From Acinetobacter lwoffii (GTDB lineage: Bacteria; Pseudomonadota; Gammaproteobacteria; Pseudomonadales; Moraxellaceae), in contig NZ_DCLL01000014.1 in NCBI RefSeq assembly GCF_002321025.1, positions 1 through 64,000 of the forward strand: a DNA stretch of 64,000 bases. Reading direction: 5' to 3'. Each line of letters starts with the position of its first letter. Positions within the stretch are counted from its first letter, which is position 1. The notes beneath the pieces were generated by a model. That model had not been told where the DNA came from, did no database searches, and saw nothing but the letters and a program-made list of their open reading frames with translations. A program made the translations under genes and the position numbers. Shown in pieces: positions 54,681 through 63,785 of the stretch.

Positions 54681-54743
54681 TTTAACATCCTGTTAAATTC
54701 CTGTGCATATTTGCACAACCATCGTGCACCAATTTCTATTGGT
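54681..54743. promoter_or_regulatory. Palindromes in LysR-mmsA gap
   Basis: Three inverted repeats in a row: TTTAACATCCTGTTAAA (54681-54697), TGTGCATATTTGCACA (54702-54717) and CACCAAT/ATTGGTG around TTCT (54726-54743). The middle one has the LysR T-N-A shape and is the best regulator-site candidate. Confidence 0.55.
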
Positions 54744-54852
54744 GGTCAAAGTGTTCTTTGTTAGTCTGCTGAAACAGCGTAAAAATTATAACGTTAAATA
54801 AAAGCCAGTAAAGGCAGATACAACGACAATAACAAACCAGCACGGAGCGACC

Positions 54853-56382
54853 ATGAACGCCATTTCTCATCCACAGCAAAGTACCGGATTCACCACCGCA
54901 AAACTCCTCATTAATGGTGAATTTGTCGAATCAAAAACCAGCCATTGGCAAGATATTATCAGTCCTGCCACTCAGGAAGTCTTGGGTCAGGTGCCTTTTG
55001 CCACTGCTGAAGAAGTCAATGCTGCGATTGCGGCTGCGCAAAATGCCTTTGCCAGCTGGCGCCAGACTCCAATTCAGGCCCGTATGCGAATCATGCTGAA
55101 ACTGCAGGATCTGATTCGTACCAATTTAAAAAGTATTGCCCAAGTCTTAACGGCAGAACAAGGCAAAACCCTGGCTGATGCCGAAGGTGATATCCAGCGT
55201 GGTCTGGAAGTGGTGGAACATGCCTGTTCGATCGGTTCCCTACAAATGGGCGAGTATATTGAAGGGGTGGCACGTGGTGTCGATACCTATACCTTGCAGC
55301 AACCACTAGGTGTCTGTGCAGGAATTACACCGTTTAACTTCCCGGCGATGATTCCACTGTGGATGTTCCCGATGGCGATTGTCTGCGGCAATACCTTTGT
55401 CTTAAAGCCTTCTGAACAGGATCCACTATCGACCATGATGCTGGTTGAGTTAGCGATTCAGGCAGGTGTGCCGGCAGGCGTACTGAATGTGGTACATGGC
55501 GGCAAAGAAGTGGTCGATCTACTGTGTACCCATCGCGATATCAAGGCGATTTCTTTTGTCGGTTCGACTGCAGTCGGCACGCATGTCTATAACCTTGCAG
55601 GCCAACACGGCAAGCGTGTGCAGTCGATGATGGGCGCCAAAAACCATGTGGTGGTGATGCCAGATGCGAATAAAGAACAGACCTTAAATGCCTTGGTCGG
55701 TGCAGCTTTTGGCGCAGCAGGTCAACGTTGTATGGCACTTTCCGTGGCGGTAATGGTCGGTGAGACCAAGCACTGGGTCGATGAACTGGTCAATAAAACC
55801 AAAACCTTAAAGGTGAATGCCGGACATGAACCGAATACCGATGTGGGACCGGTGATTTCAACCCGTGCCAAAGCTCGTGTAATCGATTTGATTAACAGTG
55901 GTGTTGAACAGGGCGCAGAACTGTTGCTAGATGGCCGTAATGTACAGGTTCCGGGTTATGAGCAGGGTAATTTTGTCGGTCCAACGATTTTTAACCAGGT
56001 CACGACCGAGATGCGCATTTACAAGGAAGAAGTGTTTGGCCCGGTACTGGCGATCATGCATGTCGATACTTTAGAGCAAGCCATTGAGCTGATTAATGCC
56101 AATCCATTTGGCAATGGTGTGGGACTGTTTACCCAGAATGGCAATACGGCACGTACCTTCCAGAACCAAATTGATATTGGTCAGGTCGGCATTAACATTC
56201 CAATTCCTGTACCTGTGCCTTTCTTTAGTTTTACCGGTTCACGCGGTTCAAAACTGGGTGATCTAGGTCCTTATGGCAAACAGGCGGTGCAGTTCTATAC
56301 CCAGACCAAAACCATTACCAGCCGCTGGTTTGAAGATGACCAGGAAACCACCGGTGTCAATACCACGATCAGTCTGCGTTAA
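54853..56382 (+). CDS. mmsA: Methylmalonate-semialdehyde dehydrogenase
   Basis: CoA-acylating NAD-dependent conversion of methylmalonate semialdehyde to propionyl-CoA. The 509-aa aldehyde dehydrogenase has the MmsA-specific active site FGAAGQRCMALSVAV with Cys293, and NFPAMIPLWMFPMAI and SVQSMMGAKNH-type segments. It lacks the usual MELGGK glutamate, as expected for the CoA-acylating class. It leads the valine-catabolic run and is followed 11 nt later by mmsB. Confidence 0.96.
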   Translation: MNAISHPQQSTGFTTAKLLINGEFVESKTSHWQDIISPATQEVLGQVPFATAEEVNAAIAAAQNAFASWRQTPIQARMRIMLKLQDLIRTNLKSIAQVLTAEQGKTLADAEGDIQRGLEVVEHACSIGSLQMGEYIEGVARGVDTYTLQQPLGVCAGITPFNFPAMIPLWMFPMAIVCGNTFVLKPSEQDPLSTMMLVELAIQAGVPAGVLNVVHGGKEVVDLLCTHRDIKAISFVGSTAVGTHVYNLAGQHGKRVQSMMGAKNHVVVMPDANKEQTLNALVGAAFGAAGQRCMALSVAVMVGETKHWVDELVNKTKTLKVNAGHEPNTDVGPVISTRAKARVIDLINSGVEQGAELLLDGRNVQVPGYEQGNFVGPTIFNQVTTEMRIYKEEVFGPVLAIMHVDTLEQAIELINANPFGNGVGLFTQNGNTARTFQNQIDIGQVGINIPIPVPVPFFSFTGSRGSKLGDLGPYGKQAVQFYTQTKTITSRWFEDDQETTGVNTTISLR

Positions 56383-56393
56383 GGAGCATCAGC

Positions 56394-57284
56394 ATGAAGA
56401 TTGCATTTATTGGTTTAGGCAACATGGGCGGCTCCATGGCGCAAAACTTACTCAAGTCCGGTCATCAGGTTTTTGGTTATGACTTAAGCGCAGTGGCTTT
56501 ACAGCATTTTGCAGAAGCGGGCGGTATCGTCTGCGACAGTCCACAAGCTGCCGCGAAGCAGGCGGAGATCGTGGTCAGCATGTTGCCCGCAGCCAAGCAT
56601 GTGCGTGAAGTCTATTTAGGTGAACACGGTATTCTGAAGGTACTTCAATCGGGCAGCTTATGTATCGACAGCAGCACCATTGATCCGCAAACCATTCAGG
56701 AGGTTGCTGCAGCAGCTCAGGCCAAGCAGATTCGCGTCTGTGATGCACCGGTATCCGGCGGTACTTTAGGTGCCAAAGATGGCACTTTAACCTTTATGGT
56801 CGGCGCAGATGATGCCACCTTTGAGGCCGTTAAACCGGTTCTCGGCTGTATGGGTAAAAATCTGGTGCATTGTGGTGCGGTGGGAACAGGACAGGTGGCA
56901 AAAATCTGTAATAACCTGATTCTGGGCATTTCCATGACTGCCGTTGCAGAAGGAATGGCACTCGGAGCTAAACTGGGAATTGATCCGCAGGCGCTGGCTG
57001 GGGTAATCAACAGCTCCACTGGACGTTGCTGGAGTTCTGAAATTTATAATCCATGGCCCGATATTTGTGCCAATGCGCCGTCATCGCGGGGTTATACCGA
57101 CGGTTTTGCCGCACAATTGATGCTCAAAGATTTAGGTTTGGCGGTCGATGCAGCGCAACAGGTGGATCAGCCGGTGGTACTCGGCAGCATGGTACAGAAA
57201 CTCTATCAACAACTGTGTCAGGAAGGTGATGCCCATCTGGACTTCTCCAGCATCATGCATCAATACACCACGCCACCTGCTTAA
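56394..57284 (+). CDS. mmsB: 3-hydroxyisobutyrate dehydrogenase
   Basis: NAD-dependent oxidation of 3-hydroxyisobutyrate to methylmalonate semialdehyde. The 296-aa protein shows IAFIGLGNMGGSMAQNLLKSG, the substrate signature DAPVSGGTLGAKDGTLTFMVG and the catalytic Lys in GQVAKICNNLILG. AAGGAG precedes the ATG. It directly supplies MmsA. Confidence 0.96.
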   Translation: MKIAFIGLGNMGGSMAQNLLKSGHQVFGYDLSAVALQHFAEAGGIVCDSPQAAAKQAEIVVSMLPAAKHVREVYLGEHGILKVLQSGSLCIDSSTIDPQTIQEVAAAAQAKQIRVCDAPVSGGTLGAKDGTLTFMVGADDATFEAVKPVLGCMGKNLVHCGAVGTGQVAKICNNLILGISMTAVAEGMALGAKLGIDPQALAGVINSSTGRCWSSEIYNPWPDICANAPSSRGYTDGFAAQLMLKDLGLAVDAAQQVDQPVVLGSMVQKLYQQLCQEGDAHLDFSSIMHQYTTPPA

Positions 57285-57369
57285 AACTTAAAAGATTAGA
57301 TGGAGCAAGGATTCGCTTCAATAATTACACCCTGTCAGTAATAACGATAAATTCAGGCTGAGGTTTAAC

Positions 57370-59019
57370 ATGTTAGATTATCAAACAACGGTTCAAGACT
57401 TTGATTTAAACACGGTTGCAAGCCAGTATCTCTCCGGTTCCATGCAGGCAGTAAATGCCTGTTATGAATGCTGTGACCGTCATGCCGATTCCGATGCCAT
57501 TGCCTTATACTGGCATGGTAAAGATGGCAGAAAAGAACAATATAGTTTTGCCGAACTCAAAAAATATTCCAGCCAGTTTGCCAACTTTTTAAAGTCTCAA
57601 GGCATTGGTAAAGGTGACCGTGTTTCTGGATTGTTGCCGCGTACCCCAGAGCTGATTATTACCATTTTAGCAACCTGGCGGATTGGTGCAGTCTATCAAC
57701 CGTTATTTACTGCCTTTGGTCCCAAAGCCATCGAGCATCGCATTCAGCTGGCGCAAAGCAAGCTGGTGGTGACTGATCTGGCGAATCGGGAGAAATTATC
57801 CGAGATCAGCAACTGTCCACCGATTGTGACGGTACATGCCGAAATTGAGGCAGAGCGCTATCCGCACGACCTCAGCTTCTGGACGGTATTAAACCGTCAG
57901 GCTGAAGCTTGTGAGCTGGAAATCCTGAGTGTTAATGATCCTTTTTTATTGATGTTTACCTCCGGTACTACTGGACCAGCGAAACCTCTTAAAGTCCCTT
58001 TAAAAGCACTGATTGCTTTTGCAAGCTATATGCAAAATGCCATTGGTCTAACTCCTGAAGATGCATTCTGGAATATTGCCGATCCCGGCTGGGCCTACGG
58101 ATTGTATTACGCGATTATTGGTCCCTTAATGCTTGGACACTCGACCTTGTTTTATGAAGGTGGGTTTAATGCGGAAAGTGTCTGCGAAATTGTTAAGGAA
58201 TATGGCATTACCAATCTGGCCGGTGCACCGACTGCTTACCGCATGATGATGGCAGCCGATCCTGCTCAAATGGCAAAACTGCGCGGCAAGTTACGTGTCG
58301 TCAGCAGTGCGGGAGAACCGTTAAATCCGGAAGTGATCCGCTGGTTTAAAGAGGTGCTAGATGTGCCGATTTATGACCATTATGGCCAGACCGAAGTCGG
58401 GATGGTGGTGTGTAATCATCATGCTTTGGAACATCCGGTCCGTTCAGGTTCGGCAGGCTTTGCCAGCCCGGGTTACCGAATTGCCGTTGTCGATGAACAG
58501 GGGCATGAATTAGCAGCTGACATCCCGGGCATCCTGGCAGTGGATATCAGCCAATCGCCGATGATGTGGTTCTCTGGCTATGAAGAAAGCCGTAAATCTC
58601 CCTTTGTCGGCCACTACTATTTAACCGGTGATACCGCAGAAATCCATGCTGATGGCAGTATGAGCTTTGTCGGGCGTAGTGATGATGTCATTACAACGTC
58701 AGGCTATCGGGTCGGCCCATTTGATGTGGAAAGTGCCTTGCTGGAACATGATGCCGTGATTGAAGCTGCGGTGATTGGTGTACCTGACCCCGAGCGTACC
58801 GAAGTGATTAAAGCCTTTGTGATTCTGGCGAATAATTTTGCAGCTTCGACCCATCTGGAAGAAGAGCTGGGTCAATTTGTGAAAAAGCGTTTATCTGCAC
58901 ATGCCTATCCGCGCCTGATTGAATTCGTGACCGAATTGCCGAAAACCCCAAGCGGTAAAATTCAACGCTTTTTACTGCGCAATCAGGAAATCAACAAGCA
59001 GCAAGCCAAGACCGCATAA
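57370..59019 (+). CDS. Acyl-CoA synthetase, acetyl/propionyl-like
   Basis: A 549-aa AMP-forming ligase: TSGTTGPAKPLKVP near residue 198, YDHYGQTEVGMVVCNHH, LTGDTAEIHADGSMSFVGRSDDVITTSGYRVGPFDVE and the catalytic Lys in TPSGKIQRF. It resembles short/medium-chain acyl-CoA synthetases. In the mms run it may activate isobutyrate or propionate, or recover free acids leaking from the pathway. Ribosome site GAGG. Confidence 0.88.
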   Translation: MLDYQTTVQDFDLNTVASQYLSGSMQAVNACYECCDRHADSDAIALYWHGKDGRKEQYSFAELKKYSSQFANFLKSQGIGKGDRVSGLLPRTPELIITILATWRIGAVYQPLFTAFGPKAIEHRIQLAQSKLVVTDLANREKLSEISNCPPIVTVHAEIEAERYPHDLSFWTVLNRQAEACELEILSVNDPFLLMFTSGTTGPAKPLKVPLKALIAFASYMQNAIGLTPEDAFWNIADPGWAYGLYYAIIGPLMLGHSTLFYEGGFNAESVCEIVKEYGITNLAGAPTAYRMMMAADPAQMAKLRGKLRVVSSAGEPLNPEVIRWFKEVLDVPIYDHYGQTEVGMVVCNHHALEHPVRSGSAGFASPGYRIAVVDEQGHELAADIPGILAVDISQSPMMWFSGYEESRKSPFVGHYYLTGDTAEIHADGSMSFVGRSDDVITTSGYRVGPFDVESALLEHDAVIEAAVIGVPDPERTEVIKAFVILANNFAASTHLEEELGQFVKKRLSAHAYPRLIEFVTELPKTPSGKIQRFLLRNQEINKQQAKTA

Positions 59020-59077
59020 TAGCTAAAGCCAACAAATTGAATAAGAAGATTAAATAAAGAGATTAAAGGAAGCATCG

Positions 59078-60205
59078 ATGCAATTAACGGAAGAGCAAAA
59101 ACTAATTCAGGATATGGCCAAAAGCTTTGCCCAGGAACAGATTAAACCCTTTGCCGGCGAGTGGGATCAAAAAGGCATTTTTCCTAAGCAGGCCTTGGCC
59201 CAAATGGGAGAGCTGGGTTTTTTAGGCATGCTGATTCCGGAAGAATGGGGCGGTTCGGGCACAGGTACGCTGGCTTATGTTCTAGCCCTAGAAGAAGTCG
59301 CTGCGGCCGATGGTGCAACATCCGCGATTATGAGCGTACATAACTCGGTGGGTTGTGTGCCGATTTTCAAGTTCGGCACGGAACAGCAAAAGCAGCAATT
59401 TTTAAAGCCTTTGGCTCAAGGTGAAATGATTGGTGCCTTTGCCTTAACCGAACCGCATACCGGATCGGATGCTGCCGCGATTAAAACCCGGGCGATCAAG
59501 GACGGCGATCACTACATTCTGAATGGTGCCAAACAGTTCATTACCTCAGGCCACAATGCCGGGATGATTATTGTCTTTGCCGTGACCGACCCATCTGCGG
59601 GCAAAAAAGGCATGAGTGCATTTTTAGTGCCGCGCGACACACCTGGCTATGAAGTGATTCGGGTGGAAGAAAAACTCGGCCTGCATGCTTCGGATACCTG
59701 TCAGATTGCCCTAACTGATGTCCGCATTCATGAAAGTTTAAGACTCGGCGCCGAAGGCGAAGGTCTGAAAATTGCCCTAGCAAATCTGGAAGGCGGGCGA
59801 ATCGGTATTGCCGCACAGGCGGTTGGTTTGGCGCGTGCCGCTTTAGAAGAAGCAACGGCCTATGCGCATGATCGGGTCGCCTTTGGCAAACCGATTTTTG
59901 AACAGCAGGCGATTTCTTTCAGGCTGGCCAGTATGGCGACTGAAATTGAAGCGGCACGGCAACTGGTCCATTTTGCAGCACGCAAGAAAGAAGCCGGTGA
60001 AGCCTGTTTAACCGAAGCCTCCATGGCCAAGCTATTTGCTTCAGAAATGGCAGAACGTGTCTGTTCCAAAGCGCTGCAGATTTTTGGTGGCTACGGTTAT
60101 CTCAAAGATTTTCCAATTGAACGGATTTACCGCGATGCGCGGATTTGTCAGATTTATGAAGGCACCAGCGATATTCAGCGGCTGGTGATTGCGCGCAGCC
60201 TCTAA
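59078..60205 (+). CDS. Acyl-CoA dehydrogenase, probably isobutyryl-CoA
   Basis: A 375-aa dehydrogenase with FALTEPHTGSDAAAIKTRA, FITSGHNAGMIIVFA and catalytic Glu in YEGTSDIQRLVIARSL. It lies between mms genes, an enoyl-CoA hydratase and 3-hydroxyisobutyryl-CoA hydrolase, so isobutyryl-CoA to methacrylyl-CoA is the expected step. Short branched 2-methylbutyryl-CoA is an alternative. AAAGGAAGC precedes the ATG. Confidence 0.88.
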   Translation: MQLTEEQKLIQDMAKSFAQEQIKPFAGEWDQKGIFPKQALAQMGELGFLGMLIPEEWGGSGTGTLAYVLALEEVAAADGATSAIMSVHNSVGCVPIFKFGTEQQKQQFLKPLAQGEMIGAFALTEPHTGSDAAAIKTRAIKDGDHYILNGAKQFITSGHNAGMIIVFAVTDPSAGKKGMSAFLVPRDTPGYEVIRVEEKLGLHASDTCQIALTDVRIHESLRLGAEGEGLKIALANLEGGRIGIAAQAVGLARAALEEATAYAHDRVAFGKPIFEQQAISFRLASMATEIEAARQLVHFAARKKEAGEACLTEASMAKLFASEMAERVCSKALQIFGGYGYLKDFPIERIYRDARICQIYEGTSDIQRLVIARSL

Positions 60206-60224
60206 TTTTAAAAGGATTTATCTC

Positions 60225-60998
60225 ATGCAATGGCAAACAATTTTATTAGAACAACGTAATGGTGTCGGGCTGATTACTTTAAATCGTCCGCAAGCTTTAA
60301 ATGCACTAAATAACCAGCTGATTGTTGAAGTCAATCAGGCACTGGATCAGCTGGAAAAAGATCCGGCAATTGGCTGTATTGTGATTGCCGGTTCGGAAAA
60401 AGCCTTTGCCGCCGGTGCCGATATTAAAGAAATGGCAGATCTGAATTTTCCGCAAATTTATCTAGATGATTTTTTCAGTCTGGCCGACCGGATTGCCCAG
60501 CGCCGCAAACCTTTAATCGCCGCAGTGAGTGGCTATGCCTTGGGTGGTGGTTGCGAGCTGGCATTGATGTGCGACTTTATTTACTGCGCTGAGAATGCAA
60601 AATTTGGTCTGCCCGAAGTTACTTTAGGCGTGTTGCCAGGCATTGGCGGTACCCAGCGTTTAACCTTGGCGATTGGTAAGGCCAAAGCCATGGAAATGTG
60701 CCTGACTGCACGGCAGATGGGGGCGCAAGAAGCGGAACAAAGTGGTCTGGTAGCTCGGGTATTTGCTAAGGAAGAATTACTGGAGCAAACCCTGCAAGCT
60801 GCCGAAAAAATTGCTGAAAAGTCACTTACTGCCGTGATGATGATTAAAGAATCAATTAATCGGGCCTTTGAAGTGAGCCTGGCAGAAGGCCTGCGCTTTG
60901 AACGTCGAGTGTTCCATTCCATTTTTGCCGGTGCTGATCAAAAGGAAGGCATGCAGGCCTTTGTGGAAAAACGCCCCGCTAAATTTACCCATCCATAA
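60225..60998 (+). CDS. Enoyl-CoA hydratase, valine pathway
   Basis: A 257-aa crotonase hydrating methacrylyl-CoA to 3-hydroxyisobutyryl-CoA. It has FAAGADIKEMADL, SGYALGGGCELALMCDFIY and FGLPEVTLGVLPGIGGTQRL with both catalytic glutamates. ATG 60225 follows AAAGGA. It sits 19 nt after the dehydrogenase and 20 nt before the hydrolase. Confidence 0.9.
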   Translation: MQWQTILLEQRNGVGLITLNRPQALNALNNQLIVEVNQALDQLEKDPAIGCIVIAGSEKAFAAGADIKEMADLNFPQIYLDDFFSLADRIAQRRKPLIAAVSGYALGGGCELALMCDFIYCAENAKFGLPEVTLGVLPGIGGTQRLTLAIGKAKAMEMCLTARQMGAQEAEQSGLVARVFAKEELLEQTLQAAEKIAEKSLTAVMMIKESINRAFEVSLAEGLRFERRVFHSIFAGADQKEGMQAFVEKRPAKFTHP

Positions 60999-61018
60999 AA
61001 CAAGAATAGGAAAATAAA

Positions 61019-62080
61019 ATGAGTGATGAAAATAATTTAGCGATTTGGGTAGAAGGAGGTCTGGGCATCATCAGCCTGGACCGCACCAGCCATTTAAATG
61101 CCTTAACCCTGCCGATGATTCAAGGCATTCAGGCACAACTCGATCAGTGGTGCCATGAACCACAGGTACAAGCCATCCTGATCAATTCCAACAGTCCCAA
61201 GGCGTTCTGTGCTGGAGGAGACATCCGTTATCTGTATGACAGCTATCAGGCCGGCAATACCCAATATCAGGATTTTTTTGCCACTGAATATAAGATGCTG
61301 AGCACCTTGCGTAATTTTCCAAAGGCCGTGATCGTGATGATGGATGGCTATGTACTAGGTGGAGGCTTTGGCCTTGTTCAAGCCTGTCATATCAAAGTTA
61401 CGAGTGAAAAATCACGTTTTGCCATGCCCGAAACTGCGATTGGATTTTTCCCGGATGTTGGAGCGACCCATTTTTTGTCCCGACTGGATGAAGTTGGTGT
61501 CTATATGGCTTTGACCGGGGAGCAGATCAGTAGCAGTGATGCACTGTATCTGGATCTGGTGGATTATCATGTGCCGAGTGAGCGTTTTGCTGAACTGGAA
61601 GCGGCATTGATTGCAGCGCCGGTATTAAACCCGATTGAGATTCAAAAGATCATTAGTTCCTATATTACGCATCCGGTAGAAAGTGAGCTACAAAAACGTA
61701 TAGAGCATATTAATCAGCATTTTGGCTATCAACACCTGGAGGAGATTGAACAGAGTCTTGCTCATACAAGTAATTCAACCGATCAGGAATGGGCTAGTAA
61801 AATGCTGGCAATTTTGCAGCAGCGTCCCGTCATGGCCAAGCAGACCAGCCTGAAGTTACAGCAAGCCGGACAGAATTTGTCGCTGGAAAAATGCATGCAG
61901 CTAGAACGGGACTTGCAGGATGTCTGGTTAGAGCAGGGCGACTTTATAGAAGGCGTTCGTGCGCTGATTATTGATAAGGACAAAAATCCGCAGTGGCGAA
62001 CCGAGAATGCAAAATTTGAAAAGACCTTGCAAAAGCTCTGGCCGGTCTGGACTCAGCAGCGTATCGAAAACATTACTTAA
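61019..62080 (+). CDS. 3-hydroxyisobutyryl-CoA hydrolase
   Basis: Releases CoA from the toxic methacrylyl-CoA-derived intermediate, giving 3-hydroxyisobutyrate for MmsB. The 353-aa protein is a long crotonase with hydrolase-type motifs FCAGGDIRYLYDSY, GYVLGGGFGLVQACH and FAMPETAIGFFPDVGATHFLSRL. The extended C-terminus marks the hydrolase subgroup, not a hydratase. It closes the run before a strong terminator. Confidence 0.92.
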   Translation: MSDENNLAIWVEGGLGIISLDRTSHLNALTLPMIQGIQAQLDQWCHEPQVQAILINSNSPKAFCAGGDIRYLYDSYQAGNTQYQDFFATEYKMLSTLRNFPKAVIVMMDGYVLGGGFGLVQACHIKVTSEKSRFAMPETAIGFFPDVGATHFLSRLDEVGVYMALTGEQISSSDALYLDLVDYHVPSERFAELEAALIAAPVLNPIEIQKIISSYITHPVESELQKRIEHINQHFGYQHLEEIEQSLAHTSNSTDQEWASKMLAILQQRPVMAKQTSLKLQQAGQNLSLEKCMQLERDLQDVWLEQGDFIEGVRALIIDKDKNPQWRTENAKFEKTLQKLWPVWTQQRIENIT

Positions 62081-62092
62081 ACCTGATGCTAA

Positions 62093-62125
62093 AAGACCCT
62101 CTATAATTAAATTATAGAGGGTCTT
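62093..62125. terminator. Terminator of mms operon
   Basis: Perfect 15-bp stem AAGACCCTCTATAAT / ATTATAGAGGGTCTT with a 3-nt loop. Confidence 0.93.
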
Positions 62126-62162
62126 TGTATCTGTCCCATACTTTCATCGACATGAATTCTAT

Positions 62163-62333
62163 TTAGTGGGACGTTTTCTTTTTCTTGCCACCGCCGTCTT
62201 GTTTATTGACCGTCGACCAGGCAATACGTTCGGCTTCTTCTTCAGAATGTCCACGCTCTTTTTCGCTTTCTTCAATATGTTCGGCCTGCCGTTTCTGCTT
62301 ATCGGTATAGGCTGATTTGTCACCTCTAGGCAT
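62163..62333 (-). CDS. Small conserved charged protein
   Basis: A 56-aa frame starting MPRGDKSAYTDKQKRQAEH and ending GGGKKKKTSH, behind GAGGAT. Proteins with the same MPRGDKSAYTDKQKRQA start and a lysine/glycine tail, often labelled plasmid-stabilisation-like, are widespread in proteobacteria. It is cytoplasmic, helical, very basic at the C-terminus and has no known biochemical role. A longer frame overlapping it at 62159-62347 is a shadow. Confidence 0.8.
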   Translation of the reverse strand: MPRGDKSAYTDKQKRQAEHIEESEKERGHSEEEAERIAWSTVNKQDGGGKKKKTSH

Positions 62334-62548
62334 CTTAATATCCTCATCAGGTTGGGCTGAAATTACTATAACAAGGGCTTATTTTTACGAAGGTAAGTAT
62401 TTGTTTGACTTATTTTATAAAAGAAAAATAGGATCTAGAAAATATTTTATATACTGATTTTTTAAAAAGATTTCGTAAGAATAGATGGGCTTGAAAAAAA
62501 ACGAGATGAAGATAACGGTCAGCTAGAACCGCTATCTTCTCTGCCAGA

Positions 62549-63418
62549 TTAGCCGTTAATAATACTGCCGCCATTCACATGAATCACCTGACCTGAAATA
62601 TAACTGGCTTCTTCACTGGCCAGGAATAAATACGCCGGTGCTACTTCACTCGGTTGGCCCATACGACCCATTGGGGTGCTTTTACCAAAATCTTTGAGCT
62701 GTTCTTCATCAAAACTGCTCGGAATGAGTGGGGTCCAGATGGGACCCGGAGCGACCCCATTGACACGAATGCCGGTTTTATTTTTCAATAAATTAGTGGA
62801 AAGGCTTCGGATAAATGTGGTGATGGCACCTTTAGTACTGGCATAGTCAATCAGCTGGTCATGACCATGATAACTGGTAATACTGGTGGTATTGATAATG
62901 CTGTCACCTTCTTGCATATGCGGAATCACCGCCTGAGTCAGGTGGAACATCGACAGAATATTCACATTAAATGTTTTAAGTAATTGCTCGGGCGAGATAT
63001 CGGTAATACTTTCTTGCGGGTATTGAACCCCGGCATTATTGACCAGAATATTAATCGTTTTAAATTCCTGAAGGGTCTGTTCCACCATTTTCTTGATTTC
63101 ATCTTGATCTTGTAAATCACATTGAATCAGCAGACAACGGCGGCCTTCATCTTCCACCATTTTTTTGGTGTCCCGTGCATCCTGATCTTCATCCAGATAG
63201 CAAATGGCGATATCTGCACCTTCGCGAGCAAATAAGACCGATACAGAACGGCCAATTCCGCTATCACCACCAGTAATCAAGGCAACTTTGCCTTTTAATT
63301 TTTCACTGCCTTTATAATGCGGTTTAATAATTTCCGGTGCAGGGTCCATTTTGGTTTGCACACCCGGTTGATGGTCTTGTGTTTCAGTTGAAGCTGGGGT
63401 TTCAGGATAATGATTCAT
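62549..63418 (-). CDS. SDR oxidoreductase, general-stress type
   Basis: A 289-aa short-chain dehydrogenase with about 40 extra N-terminal residues. The cofactor motif is ALITGGDSGIGRSVSVLFAREGADIA; NNAGVQYPQ, a catalytic serine in INTTSITSYHGHD, and YASTKGA follow. The extended N-terminus with HYKGSEKLKGKVALITGG is shared with the Bacillus general stress GS39 / E. coli YghA group. ATG 63418 follows GGAAAAGAT; the frame extends ten codons upstream without a ribosome site. Substrate unknown. Confidence 0.88.
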   Translation of the reverse strand: MNHYPETPASTETQDHQPGVQTKMDPAPEIIKPHYKGSEKLKGKVALITGGDSGIGRSVSVLFAREGADIAICYLDEDQDARDTKKMVEDEGRRCLLIQCDLQDQDEIKKMVEQTLQEFKTINILVNNAGVQYPQESITDISPEQLLKTFNVNILSMFHLTQAVIPHMQEGDSIINTTSITSYHGHDQLIDYASTKGAITTFIRSLSTNLLKNKTGIRVNGVAPGPIWTPLIPSSFDEEQLKDFGKSTPMGRMGQPSEVAPAYLFLASEEASYISGQVIHVNGGSIING

Positions 63419-63785
63419 ATCTTTTCCAATTCCAATGATTGTGGCCATATAAGAAAAAATATATTAGAAGCTTTTAGGCAAAATGAGGCTGGACTCAACA
63501 TTTCATAACAGAATGTATTCGAGATTTATCAATTATTCGTTGAAACGGATCAGGTTGAGCAACCAGAACAGAAAAAGCTGATGAAACAGCTTCTGGCTAC
63601 ACTTTGATAGCTGAGGTGGTCTTGAAAGGTGAAATTTGATTAGGAAAGGTGAGGTATCAACGGAGATTTAAAATCTGGACATACATACGCCTCTTTTGCC
63701 GAACTCCTATATAAAATAAATGGAGAGTTTGTTAACTCTCCATTTATTCATTCTGATGTATTTAAAAAATTTCTATAGAAATAAA
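63419..63785. other. Intergenic region with terminator at 63715-63748
   Basis: Contains a perfect 15-bp hairpin AATAAATGGAGAGTT / AACTCTCCATTTATT with loop TGTT, working either way. A start-less open stretch at 63509-63607 is probably not a gene. Otherwise nothing recognised. Confidence 0.7.

Noticed and set aside
62159..62347. 62-aa minus-strand frame starting MRILRCLEV
   Set aside because: Overlaps the 56-aa frame at 62163-62333 in a different frame; only the latter has a good ribosome site and a recognisable conserved sequence.
63509..63607. Open frame with protein-like ending VEQPEQKKLMKQLLATL
   Set aside because: No start codon and preceded by an in-frame stop. At most a degraded 3' end of a gene.
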